Assembly: GCF_014138045.1 (NCBI RefSeq)
Contig: NZ_JACGXA010000003.1
Coordinates: 186,001 to 250,000 of the forward strand
DNA length: 64,000 nucleotides
Direction of reading: 5' to 3'
From: Nocardioides ginsengisegetis
GTDB taxonomy: Bacteria > Actinomycetota > Actinomycetes > Propionibacteriales > Nocardioidaceae
Shown piece after piece: positions 34,917-42,507 of this stretch. Under the pieces are notes generated by a model. It did no database searches, had not been told where the DNA came from, and saw only the letters and a list, made by a program, of their open reading frames with translations. How positions within the stretch are numbered: position 1 is the first letter of the stretch; every line of letters starts with the position of its first letter. The position numbers and the translations under genes are program-made.

Positions 34917-35701
34917 CGCTTCCGCGGCGGCAGCGGCACGAACATCGACGTCCGCGCGGCGTACTCCGGGTAGCCGGGTCGCCGCATCATCGTCTGCTCG
35001 AGCAGGCGGGCGCCGGTCGCGAAGACCAGGAAGTAGGTCATCATCGCCGGCGCGATGATCGTCAGGACGGCCGGCAGCCAGCCGGACGCCAGCCCGCCGG
35101 CGACCCAGAGCCCCCACCAGACGCACGCGTCGCCGAAGTAGTTGGGGTGCCGGGTCCACGCCCACAGGCCGCGGTCCATGACCGGTCCGCGCTGGGGGTC
35201 CGCCTTGTACGCCGCCAGCTGGGCGTCGCCGACGCTCTCGAACACCACGCCCAGCAGCCAGATCGCCACGCCGACCCAGACCACGACCGGCCACGCGACG
35301 CCCCAGATCGCCGCGGCCTGCAGCGGCAGCCCGACGAACCAGATCGCCACGCCCTGCACCAGGAAGACCTTGCGGACGGCCAGCGCGAAGCCGACCTCGG
35401 ACAGCGGGCCGCCGAGCATCGCCTCGTAGCGCGGGTCCTCGCGGTGCCCGCCCCCGCTGGAGCGCCGGAAGATGTGCCACGAGAGCCGGCCGCCCCACAC
35501 CGCGACGAGCGCGAGCAGCACCCACGACTGCCAGGTGCCGGCCACGAGCGCGCAGACCAGCGCCACCGCGACCAGGCCGATTCCCCAGGCGACGTCGACG
35601 ACGGCGACGCGGCCGACCCGGCGGGCGGTGAGCGCGGTCGCCGTCATCACGACCGCAGCCGCGAGGAACGACAGGACGACGACGGGCCAGAAGTGGTTCA
35701 C
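34913..35701 (-). CDS. DUF1295 (steroid 5-alpha-reductase-like) membrane protein
   Basis: A 262-residue membrane protein with about seven hydrophobic segments and the family signature H-P-N-Y-F-G-D near residue 186 and R-R-P-G-Y-P-E-Y-A-A-R-T near 242. DUF1295 proteins resemble steroid reductases and isoprenylcysteine methyltransferases, and probably modify a lipid with NADPH. It is the last gene of the sigK locus, matching the position of Rv0446c in M. tuberculosis, so a step in modified fatty-acid synthesis is likely. Confidence 0.85.
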   Translation of the reverse strand: MNHFWPVVVLSFLAAAVVMTATALTARRVGRVAVVDVAWGIGLVAVALVCALVAGTWQSWVLLALVAVWGGRLSWHIFRRSSGGGHREDPRYEAMLGGPLSEVGFALAVRKVFLVQGVAIWFVGLPLQAAAIWGVAWPVVVWVGVAIWLLGVVFESVGDAQLAAYKADPQRGPVMDRGLWAWTRHPNYFGDACVWWGLWVAGGLASGWLPAVLTIIAPAMMTYFLVFATGARLLEQTMMRRPGYPEYAARTSMFVPLPPRKR

Positions 35702-35720
35702 CGGGTGATCATCCCGCGGA

Positions 35721-37028
35721 TCAGAAGGAGCGGACGGCCGGCAGCGTGTGCGGCGCGCCGGGGCGGACCATCAGGATCTGGTCGACCCCCATCCGGCCGT
35801 CGCGGAAGGACATCGCGCCGCCGACGAGGTAGAGGCGCCACACGCGGACGACCTCCTCGCCGACCAGCTCGGTGAGGCGCTCGACGTTGGCCTCGAAGCG
35901 CTCCAGCCAGCCGGCGACGGTGAGCACGTAGTGCTCGCGCAGGCCGTGCACGTCGCGGACCTCGAGGCCGCCGCGCTCGAGGTGGGCGACGGTCTCGCCG
36001 ACCGGCCGCATGTACATGTCGGGGGCGATGAACGACTCGATGAACGGGCCGCCGCCGGGCCACTTGCCGGTGCGCGACATCTGCTGGATCAGCACCCGGC
36101 CGCCGGGTCGGACCGAGCGGCGCAGCACCTCGGCGTACGTCGGGTAGTTCTTCTCGCCGACGTGCTCACCCATCTCGATGGAGGACACGGCGTCGAAGTG
36201 GTCGCGCTCGGGGACCTCGCGGTAGTCCTGGAGCCGGATCTCGACCCGGTCCTGGAGGCCGCGCTCGGCGATCCGGGCGTCGATGAACTTCTTCTGCTCG
36301 GCCGCGATCGTGACGCCGGTGACGCGGGCGCCGAAGTGCTCGGCGGCGTGCAGCGAGAGCGACCCCCAGCCGCAGCCCACGTCGAGGAGCGTCATGCCCG
36401 GCTCGAGGCCGAGCTTGGTGCAGACCAGCGACAGCTTGGCGCGCTGCGCCTCCTCGAGGGACACGTCCGGGGTGGCGTGGTAGCCGCAGGAGTAGGCCAT
36501 CGACTCCTCGAGGATCAACGAGTAGAACTCGTTGGAGAGGTCGTAGTGGTGGCTGATCGCACGCCGGTCCCGCAGGGCGCTGTGCAGCCGGCCCTTGATG
36601 TTGGCCTGGGAGGCGGGGGCGGCCGGCGGGCGACCGAGGGCGCCGAGGCCGACGGCGGTGCGGACGGCCTGCGCGAGGGCTGCCGGCGAGGGCCGCCCAC
36701 CGGGGAGGCCCCGCTCGCGGGCCACCGCGAAGGCGTGGGTGAGGGCCTGGTCGAGGTCCCAGCCGCCGGTCTCGTGCACCTCGAGCTCGCCGGTCACGTA
36801 GGCCTGGGCGGCGCCGAGCTCGCCCGGGTGCCACAGCAGGCGGCGTACGGCGTCGACCGAGCGCAGCTCGACCAGCGGCGCGTCGACGGGGCCGGCCTCG
36901 GAGCCGTCCCAGGCGCGGAGCCGGACCGGCAGGTCGCCACCGACGAAGGGCCGGACGGCGTCGGCGAGCCGGAGCGCGATCCCGCTGTCGACGGACGTCG
37001 TCGTGCGCTGGTCGATCGTGGCCGTCAT
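35721..37028 (-). CDS. Cyclopropane-fatty-acid-synthase-type methyltransferase
   Basis: A 435-residue SAM-dependent methyltransferase of the CFA synthase family: I-S-H-H-Y-D-L-S-N near residue 158, SAM-binding L-D-V-G-C-G-W-G-S near 214, and the active-site region Y-A-E-V-L-R-R and P-G-G-R-V-L-I-Q near 313. It should add a methylene or methyl group to the double bond of a phospholipid acyl chain. It overlaps the next upstream gene, another CFA-type enzyme, by ATGA. The N-terminal region is less conserved between the two, so they are not a recent duplication. Confidence 0.88.
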   Translation of the reverse strand: MTATIDQRTTTSVDSGIALRLADAVRPFVGGDLPVRLRAWDGSEAGPVDAPLVELRSVDAVRRLLWHPGELGAAQAYVTGELEVHETGGWDLDQALTHAFAVARERGLPGGRPSPAALAQAVRTAVGLGALGRPPAAPASQANIKGRLHSALRDRRAISHHYDLSNEFYSLILEESMAYSCGYHATPDVSLEEAQRAKLSLVCTKLGLEPGMTLLDVGCGWGSLSLHAAEHFGARVTGVTIAAEQKKFIDARIAERGLQDRVEIRLQDYREVPERDHFDAVSSIEMGEHVGEKNYPTYAEVLRRSVRPGGRVLIQQMSRTGKWPGGGPFIESFIAPDMYMRPVGETVAHLERGGLEVRDVHGLREHYVLTVAGWLERFEANVERLTELVGEEVVRVWRLYLVGGAMSFRDGRMGVDQILMVRPGAPHTLPAVRSF

Positions 37029-38338
37029 CGGGCGGTCTCCTGCGGGTCGGTCGGGCGGGTGAAGGTGAGCTGGTTGACGTCGATGTAGCCCGACGCGAAG
37101 CCGCCGCGGCTGTACTCGAGGTAGAAGTGCCACATCCGCAGGAACGTCTCGTCGAAGCCGAGCTCCAGCACGCGGTCGTGACCGGCCTGGAACGTCTCGT
37201 CCCACAGGCGCAGGGTCGCGGCGTAGTGGGCGCCCATCGACAGCCGGCCGGTGAGCCTCAGCCCGGTGCGCTCACGGGTGATCTCGTCGATCACCTGCAC
37301 CGAGGGGAGGAAGCCGCCGGGGAAGATGTACTTGTTGATCCACGTGAACGTGTTCTTGGTGGCGCGCATCCGGTCGTGCGGCATGGTGATCGCCTGGATG
37401 CCGACCCTGCCGCCGGGCGCGAGCACCCGGTCGATCGTCTCGAAGTAGGTCGGCCAGTACTGCCAGCCGACCGCCTCGATCATCTCCACCGAGACGACGG
37501 CGTCGTAGGAGCCGGTCACGTCGCGGTAGTCGCACAGCTCGACCTCGACGCGGTCGCTGAAGCCGGCGTCGGCGATCCGCGCGTCGGCGAGGGCCTTCTG
37601 CTCGGTCGAGAGGGTGATGGTGTGGACGTGGGCGCCCCGGCGGGCGGCGCGGATGGCCAGCTCACCCCAGCCGGAGCCGATCTCGAGGACCCGCGAGCCC
37701 TCGCGGACGCCGGCCTCGTCGAGCAGGCGCTCGATCTTGCGGCCCTGCGCCTCGGCGAAGAGCTCGTGCGTCGCGGCGTACGGCGCCCCCGCGACCAGGT
37801 GGTCGCCCACGTGGTCGTGGGCGGTGGTCACGTCGGACTCGAACAGCGCGGCGGAGTAGCTCAGCGACTCGTCGAGGAACAGCTCGAAGAGGTCGTTGGA
37901 GAGGTCGTAGTGGTGCGCGATGTTGCCGCGGGTGTTCTTGGTGCTGTTGCGGTGCATCCGCGGCGGGCGGGCCACGACCATGGCGCGCAGCTTCTGGAGG
38001 TTCTGCGGGACCAGGTCCTGCACCTCGGCCGCGAGCACGGTGAGGAAGGCACCGAGGTCCTCGGCGTCCCAGGCCCCGGTGAGGTAGGCCTCGCCGAAGC
38101 CGATCAGCTGGTGCCGGCCGATCCGGGCGTAGAACTCCTCGGACCGGTGGATGGTGGCCTCGGGGCCACCGCGGCCGATGGTCTCGCCGTCGACGTGCAC
38201 GGTGACGTCGAGCCGGTTGACCGCGGCGTGGAAGAGCCGGCGGGCCACGCGCGAGCTGACGGCGGAGCGGGGGCCGGAGGGGATCACGTCCAGGCCGGGC
38301 CAGTAGTTGGCCGCCTGGCGGGCGGGGGCGAGGGTCAT
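37025..38338 (-). CDS. Cyclopropane-fatty-acid-synthase-type methyltransferase (UfaA1-like)
   Basis: A 437-residue CFA synthase homologue with I-A-H-H-Y-D-L-S-N near residue 145, L-E-I-G-S-G-W-G-E near 220 and Y-W-P-T-Y-F near 294. Its place directly after the DUF1365 part is that of Rv0447c (ufaA1), which has been linked to methyl-branched tuberculostearic acid. Whether this enzyme makes cyclopropane, methyl-branched or furan fatty acids cannot be told. ATGA overlaps on both sides show strict translational coupling. Confidence 0.88.
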   Translation of the reverse strand: MTLAPARQAANYWPGLDVIPSGPRSAVSSRVARRLFHAAVNRLDVTVHVDGETIGRGGPEATIHRSEEFYARIGRHQLIGFGEAYLTGAWDAEDLGAFLTVLAAEVQDLVPQNLQKLRAMVVARPPRMHRNSTKNTRGNIAHHYDLSNDLFELFLDESLSYSAALFESDVTTAHDHVGDHLVAGAPYAATHELFAEAQGRKIERLLDEAGVREGSRVLEIGSGWGELAIRAARRGAHVHTITLSTEQKALADARIADAGFSDRVEVELCDYRDVTGSYDAVVSVEMIEAVGWQYWPTYFETIDRVLAPGGRVGIQAITMPHDRMRATKNTFTWINKYIFPGGFLPSVQVIDEITRERTGLRLTGRLSMGAHYAATLRLWDETFQAGHDRVLELGFDETFLRMWHFYLEYSRGGFASGYIDVNQLTFTRPTDPQETAR

Positions 38339-40374
38339 CTCGTCACGCCTTCCTGGTGGTGGGCCGGTCGGGGGCGGACCGGCAGTCGGCGCGCCCAGAG
38401 CCAGATGCCGTGGGCGCGGATCAACAACGACCCGACCAGCGCGGCGGGTGCGGCGCGCAGGGCGGTCGTGCGGTCGGGGTGACCGAGGGACGTCCCGGTC
38501 AGGGACGCGCTGAACGCGGCGCCGTCCTCCGTGCGCAGCGTGACCGCCACGTGGAGGCGGCCGGAGGGCACCGGGACCGCGAGGTCGTAGGTGCCGTCGG
38601 TGCCGTGGAACGGCGAGACGTACATCGCCTTGGCCGTCGTGGCCCGGCCCTGGGCGTCGGGGTGGACGAGGTAGGCGTGCCGGTCGCCGTAGGTGTTGTG
38701 CACCTCGACGACGGTCGCGGCCTGCCGGCCGGCGGCGTCGAAGCACCAGAACACGCTGATCGGGTTGAAGCAGTAGCCGAACGCCCGCGGCTGCGCGGCC
38801 ATCAGCACCCGGCCACCGGCCAGGTCGATGTCCGACTGCGCGAGGAACGCCTCGAGGTTCTCGCGGATCGTGCGGTCGGGCGACCCGAGGTGGTCGCGTG
38901 CCTCGAAGCTGCCCAGGACCGGGGCGAGCGGCCCGTGGTCGGGCAGCGCGTCGAGGTCGACGACCCACGTGCGGCTGCGGTGGGTGAACGTGCGCGTGAA
39001 GGGCTGGCGGCGGGTGTGACGGATGGTGGTCTCGTAGACCCCGGTCGTGGCCCGCTCGGAGGGTGCGGACGGCGCGCTGGGCCAGGTGAGGCCGAGGTGC
39101 CCGACCGCGGCCAGGCCCGAGCGCGCACCGTCCTCGTGGAAGCCCCAGCCGTGGTACGCGCCGGCGAAGGCGACCCGGTCGGAGTTCAGCGAGGGCAGAC
39201 GCCGCTGGGCCGCGACCGAGGTGGGGTTGTAGAGCGGGTGCTCGTACTCCATCCGGTCGATCACGGTGGCGGGGTCGACGAGGTGCTCGCCGCCCAGCGT
39301 CACGAGGTAGTGCGTCTCGGTGTCGAGGCGCTGCAGTCGGGTCAGGTCGTAGGTGACCGTGACGCCGTCTGCCTCCGGTCGTCGAGCCTGCCGAGACGGG
39401 CGGCGGAAGTTCCAGGACGCGCGGGCGTTCTCGGCCCGCGGCAGCAGCGAGGTGTCGGTGTGTAGCAGCGCGGTGTTGGGGGAGTAGGGCATCGCGCCCA
39501 GCACCTCCCGCTGCTCGGCGGTCGGCTCGGCCAGCATCGTCAGCGCGTGGCTCGGGTGGGTGGCGATCACGACGGCGTCGTACGTCGTGGTGTCGCCGTT
39601 GCCGTCGGTCACCTCGACCCCGGTCGCCGTCTCCAGCACGGAGGTGACCTTGGCGCCGAGCCGGACCTCCTGGAGGGCGGCGCCGACGCGGCGGACGTAC
39701 TCGCGGGAGCCGCCGGTGACGGTGCGCCAGGTCGGCGAGCCGTAGATCGAGAGCATGCCGTGGTGCTCGAGGAAGGCGAAGAGATAGCGGGCCGGGTAGT
39801 CCAGCGAGACCTCGGGGTCGCACGACCACACGGCGGCCACGACGGGCTCCATGAAGTGGCGGGCGAAGTAGGGGGTGAAGCCGCCGGTGCGCAGGAAGTC
39901 GCGCAGCGTGGTGTCGTCGCCGGCGTCGGTGCGGCTCTCGGCCAGCAGCGCGCGGGCACGGCGGTGGAAGCGGGGGATCTCGGTGAGCATCCGGAGGTAC
40001 GCCGGACGACGCAGGTTGTCCGAGGTCGGGAAGACGCCCTTGCGACCCAGCGCACCGGCCCACTCCAGGCCGGTCTCGTCGTCGCGGATGGACATCGACA
40101 TCTCCGACTCCTGGGTCTGCACGCCGAGCTCGGCGAACAGGCGGAGGAGGGTCGGGTAGGTGCGCTGGTTGTGCACGATGAAGCCGGTGTCGATGGCCAG
40201 CTCGCGGCTCTGCCCGTTGCTGACCTCCGGCACGAGGTGCGTGTCGGCGTGGCCGCCGAGCCGCTCGTCGGCCTCGAAGAGGGTGACGTGGGCGCTGCGG
40301 GAGGCGACGTAGGCAGCGGTCAGCCCGGCGACGCCGGAGCCGATGACGGCGACCCGGCTGGGTGGCGTGCGCAT
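38335..40374 (-). CDS. Fused FAD-dependent oxidoreductase and DUF1365 protein
   Basis: One uninterrupted frame of 679 residues. Residues 1 to about 430 form an amine-oxidase-like flavoprotein (V-A-V-I-G-S-G-V-A-G-L near 7, E-A-D-E-R-L-G-G-H-A near 34, F-A-G-A-Y-H-G-W-G-F-H-E near 400). Residues from about 440 are a complete DUF1365 domain (F-G-Y-C-F-N-P-I-S-V-F-W near 533, Y-V-S-P-F-H near 583). In mycobacteria these are two adjacent genes (Rv0449c and Rv0448c). Both families recur beside CFA-type enzymes in fatty-acid modification operons. A repeat copy lies in the flavoprotein part at 39377. Confidence 0.87.
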   Translation of the reverse strand: MRTPPSRVAVIGSGVAGLTAAYVASRSAHVTLFEADERLGGHADTHLVPEVSNGQSRELAIDTGFIVHNQRTYPTLLRLFAELGVQTQESEMSMSIRDDETGLEWAGALGRKGVFPTSDNLRRPAYLRMLTEIPRFHRRARALLAESRTDAGDDTTLRDFLRTGGFTPYFARHFMEPVVAAVWSCDPEVSLDYPARYLFAFLEHHGMLSIYGSPTWRTVTGGSREYVRRVGAALQEVRLGAKVTSVLETATGVEVTDGNGDTTTYDAVVIATHPSHALTMLAEPTAEQREVLGAMPYSPNTALLHTDTSLLPRAENARASWNFRRPSRQARRPEADGVTVTYDLTRLQRLDTETHYLVTLGGEHLVDPATVIDRMEYEHPLYNPTSVAAQRRLPSLNSDRVAFAGAYHGWGFHEDGARSGLAAVGHLGLTWPSAPSAPSERATTGVYETTIRHTRRQPFTRTFTHRSRTWVVDLDALPDHGPLAPVLGSFEARDHLGSPDRTIRENLEAFLAQSDIDLAGGRVLMAAQPRAFGYCFNPISVFWCFDAAGRQAATVVEVHNTYGDRHAYLVHPDAQGRATTAKAMYVSPFHGTDGTYDLAVPVPSGRLHVAVTLRTEDGAAFSASLTGTSLGHPDRTTALRAAPAALVGSLLIRAHGIWLWARRLPVRPRPAHHQEGVTR
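39377..39397 (-). repeat. Dispersed palindromic repeat, copy 6
   Basis: On the minus strand this reads GTCTCGGCAGGCTCGACGAC plus C, within the flavoprotein-DUF1365 gene. It is read in a different frame from the other copies (S-R-Q-A-R-R). Confidence 0.55.
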
Positions 40375-41120
40375 CAGGCGTTCTCGAAGGCGAAGAGCGC
40401 CACGGGCTCGGTGGTGGGGACGTGCGAGCCGCCGGCGGGCTCGACGGTGATGCCGGCCCCGAGCGCGTTGGCAAGGTTGCCGTCGAGGACGACGGTCGCG
40501 TCGGCCGCGGTCATCAGCCCGCCGGGCACCGGGACCATGCCTTCGTCGGCGTCCTGGAGCCACATCTCGTAGACCTTCCCCGCCGGCAGCGGGGGCAGGC
40601 CCTCGGTGCTGACGAGGAGCTGGTTCAGCGACTTCGAGGCGATCACGGTGGCCTGACCGCCGTCGACGCGCTGGGTCACGGTCACCGCGTCCGGCGCGTT
40701 GCGGATCCGGTCGGCGGCGCTGAGCTGGGTCTGGCTGGTGGAGTCGTGCCAGGGCTGCCAGACGGCGCCGGTGCCGATCGCGGCCACGGCGGCCGCGGCG
40801 GCGACCAGGCCGGTCAGCCGGCGGCGCAGCGGACGACGCAGCGGCACGACGTTCGCGGGGGCGTCCGCGGGCTCGAGGTTGGTGCCGGTCAGCGGCGGCA
40901 GCGGGCGGATCGCGGTGATGTCGGCCAGCACCCGGGCCCGGAGGCCCTCGGGCGGGGCGGCCATGGTGGTCTCGGGCAGCAGCGCCGACGCCTCGCGGAG
41001 GCTGTCGACCTCGGCCTGGCAGTCGGCGCACACCGCGAGGTGGCGCTCGAACTGGGCGCGCTCGATGTCGTCGAGGGCGTCGATGGCGTAGGCGCCGGAC
41101 AGCGCGTGGATGTCGATCAT
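40374..41120 (-). CDS. rskA: Anti-sigma-K factor
   Basis: A 248-residue membrane protein. The first 80 residues form the sigma-binding domain with the zinc-type motif H-L-A-V-C-A-D-C (near 27-34). A single hydrophobic helix lies at about 103-122 (L-T-G-L-V-A-A-A-A-A-V-A-A-I), and the remaining part is an extracytoplasmic RskA domain (V-Y-E-M-W-L-Q near 186). It should hold SigK inactive until it is cleaved by regulated proteolysis, as known for M. tuberculosis RskA and Rip1. It overlaps sigK by ATGA and the next gene by one base. Confidence 0.92.
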   Translation of the reverse strand: MIDIHALSGAYAIDALDDIERAQFERHLAVCADCQAEVDSLREASALLPETTMAAPPEGLRARVLADITAIRPLPPLTGTNLEPADAPANVVPLRRPLRRRLTGLVAAAAAVAAIGTGAVWQPWHDSTSQTQLSAADRIRNAPDAVTVTQRVDGGQATVIASKSLNQLLVSTEGLPPLPAGKVYEMWLQDADEGMVPVPGGLMTAADATVVLDGNLANALGAGITVEPAGGSHVPTTEPVALFAFENA

Positions 41121-41719
41121 GCTCCTACTCCCATCGTGTCTCTGAGTCTGATGAGGCCGTCCCGTATTCGGGTCTTGGCGGTGCCGACCGGCAGGTCGAG
41201 CATGCTCGCCACCTCGGTGTGGGTGTATCCCCCGAAGTACGCCAGCTCCAGTGCCTCGCGCTGGACCTCGGTGAGGGTGGCCAGTGCGGTGCGGACCCGG
41301 TGTGCCTCGAGCGAGGCGTGTGCGGCCTCGGCGGTCGAGTCGTGCTCGACCGGCTGGTTCTGCTGGTGGTACGACGTGTCGCGTCGGGTGGACGCCTCGG
41401 CGGACCTGACCCGGTCGACCGCCTTGCGGTGGACGATCGTGAGCATCCACGCGAGCGGGCTGCCCTTGGCGGGGTCGAACCGGCCCGACGTCCGCCAGAT
41501 CTCCGTGAAGGCCTCCTGGGCGACCTCCTCGGCCTGGGCCCGGTCCCGGACCACCCGCACCGCGAGTCCGAAGACCCGCGTCGAGGTGGCGTCGTACAGC
41601 TGGGCGAAGGCGGCCTCGTCACCCTTCCCGGAGAGCTTGAGCAGCTCGGCGAGGTCGGGCGCCACCGGCGCTCCCCCCTCGGAGGGAGCGCCGGAGGCCA
41701 CAGGCCGGATCTGGTTCAC
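41117..41719 (-). CDS. sigK: ECF RNA polymerase sigma factor SigK
   Basis: A 200-residue ECF sigma factor: region 2 with A-E-E-V-A-Q-E-A-F-T-E-I-W near 64 and S-P-L-A-W-M-L-T-I-V-H-R-K-A-V-D-R near 87, region 4 with A-L-E-L-A-Y-F-G-G-Y-T-H-T-E-V near 154. The match in sequence and context is to the SigK group. It contains no cysteine at all, so the disulphide described for the M. tuberculosis protein cannot form here. The GTG start is at 41719. The gene follows the fasciclin gene by 37 bp, so it may be cotranscribed from the SigK-type promoter upstream of that gene. Confidence 0.92.
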   Translation of the reverse strand: MNQIRPVASGAPSEGGAPVAPDLAELLKLSGKGDEAAFAQLYDATSTRVFGLAVRVVRDRAQAEEVAQEAFTEIWRTSGRFDPAKGSPLAWMLTIVHRKAVDRVRSAEASTRRDTSYHQQNQPVEHDSTAEAAHASLEAHRVRTALATLTEVQREALELAYFGGYTHTEVASMLDLPVGTAKTRIRDGLIRLRDTMGVGA

Positions 41720-41756
41720 GGAGTGATCCTTGCGTGTTTGTCCCGGGATCGGAACG

Positions 41757-42392
41757 TCAGGACGGCATCAGGACGGAGTCGATGACGTAGACCGTGGCGT
41801 TCGAGGTGGGGATGTTGCCGCAGAGGACGTTCGCGGGGGTGTCGCCGTTGTCGACGGTCATCCCGTTGGTGTCGCCGGAGACGGTGACCTGGTCCTTGTT
41901 GAGCGTGTCGTGCGTGCCGACGATCGCGGAGGGGTCCATCTGGCCGGCCAGCACGTGGTGCGTGAGGATCGCGGTCAGGGTGGCCTTGTCGGCGAGCACC
42001 TTGTTGAGGGTCGCGGCCGGGATCTTCGCGAACGCGTCGTCGGTCGGCGCGAACACGGTCAGGGCGTCGGCGGAGTTCAGGGTGTCGACGAGGCCGGCCT
42101 TGGTCACCGCGGCGACCAGGGTCTTCAGGAGCGGGTTGGCGCTCGCGGCGGAGGCGACCGGGGCGGTGGCCATGCCGTTGAAGGAGCCGTCACCGGAGGC
42201 CGGGATGGCGGAGCAGCCGGGGCCGAACGTCTGGGCGCCCGCGTCGTCGGCGGAGGCCGAGGCGCTGCTGCCCATCGAGTCGTCGGCGGCCTTGGCGCTC
42301 GAGTCGTCGGAACCGCAGGCAGCGAGGCCGAAGGAAGCGGTGAGCGCCAGGGCGGCGATGCCGGTGGCCTTGCGGAGGTTGGTGCGCTTCAT
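41757..42392 (-). CDS. MPT83/MPT70-like fasciclin-domain lipoprotein
   Basis: A 211-residue lipoprotein: signal sequence with L-A-A-C lipobox near residue 26, a Ser/Ala/Asp-rich linker, then a single fasciclin (FAS1) domain from about 75. The opening G-P-G-C-S-A-I-P, M-A-T-A-P-V-A-S-A-A-S-A-N-P, L-T-V-F-A-P-T-D-D-A-F-A-K-I-P and the closing V-Y-V-I-D-S-V-L-M-P match the mycobacterial antigens MPT83 and MPT70 closely, including the two Cys near the domain ends. Those antigens are SigK targets. A SigK-like promoter precedes this gene. The protein is probably surface-exposed; its ligand is unknown. Confidence 0.92.
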   Translation of the reverse strand: MKRTNLRKATGIAALALTASFGLAACGSDDSSAKAADDSMGSSASASADDAGAQTFGPGCSAIPASGDGSFNGMATAPVASAASANPLLKTLVAAVTKAGLVDTLNSADALTVFAPTDDAFAKIPAATLNKVLADKATLTAILTHHVLAGQMDPSAIVGTHDTLNKDQVTVSGDTNGMTVDNGDTPANVLCGNIPTSNATVYVIDSVLMPS

Positions 42393-42439
42393 GGTGGGAC
42401 CTTTCGTTGTGGTGCGGTGGTGTGTTGGTGACATCTGGT

Positions 42440-42467
42440 GTTCGGTGCCGGGGGACCGGCGGATTGG
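42440..42467 (-). promoter_or_regulatory. Candidate SigK promoter of the fasciclin-sigK operon
   Basis: Reading the minus strand, CAATCC (42461-42466) is followed after 15 bp by CCGAAC (42440-42445), close to the mycobacterial SigK consensus CCATCC-N16/17-CCGAAT. The transcript would have a leader of about 40 nt. An identical -10 at the same spacing occurs before the molybdopterin gene. Confidence 0.6.
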
Positions 42468-42507
42468 GCCGATGGGCCCGAATGCGGAAACTTCTGTGTG
42501 GGCTGGG

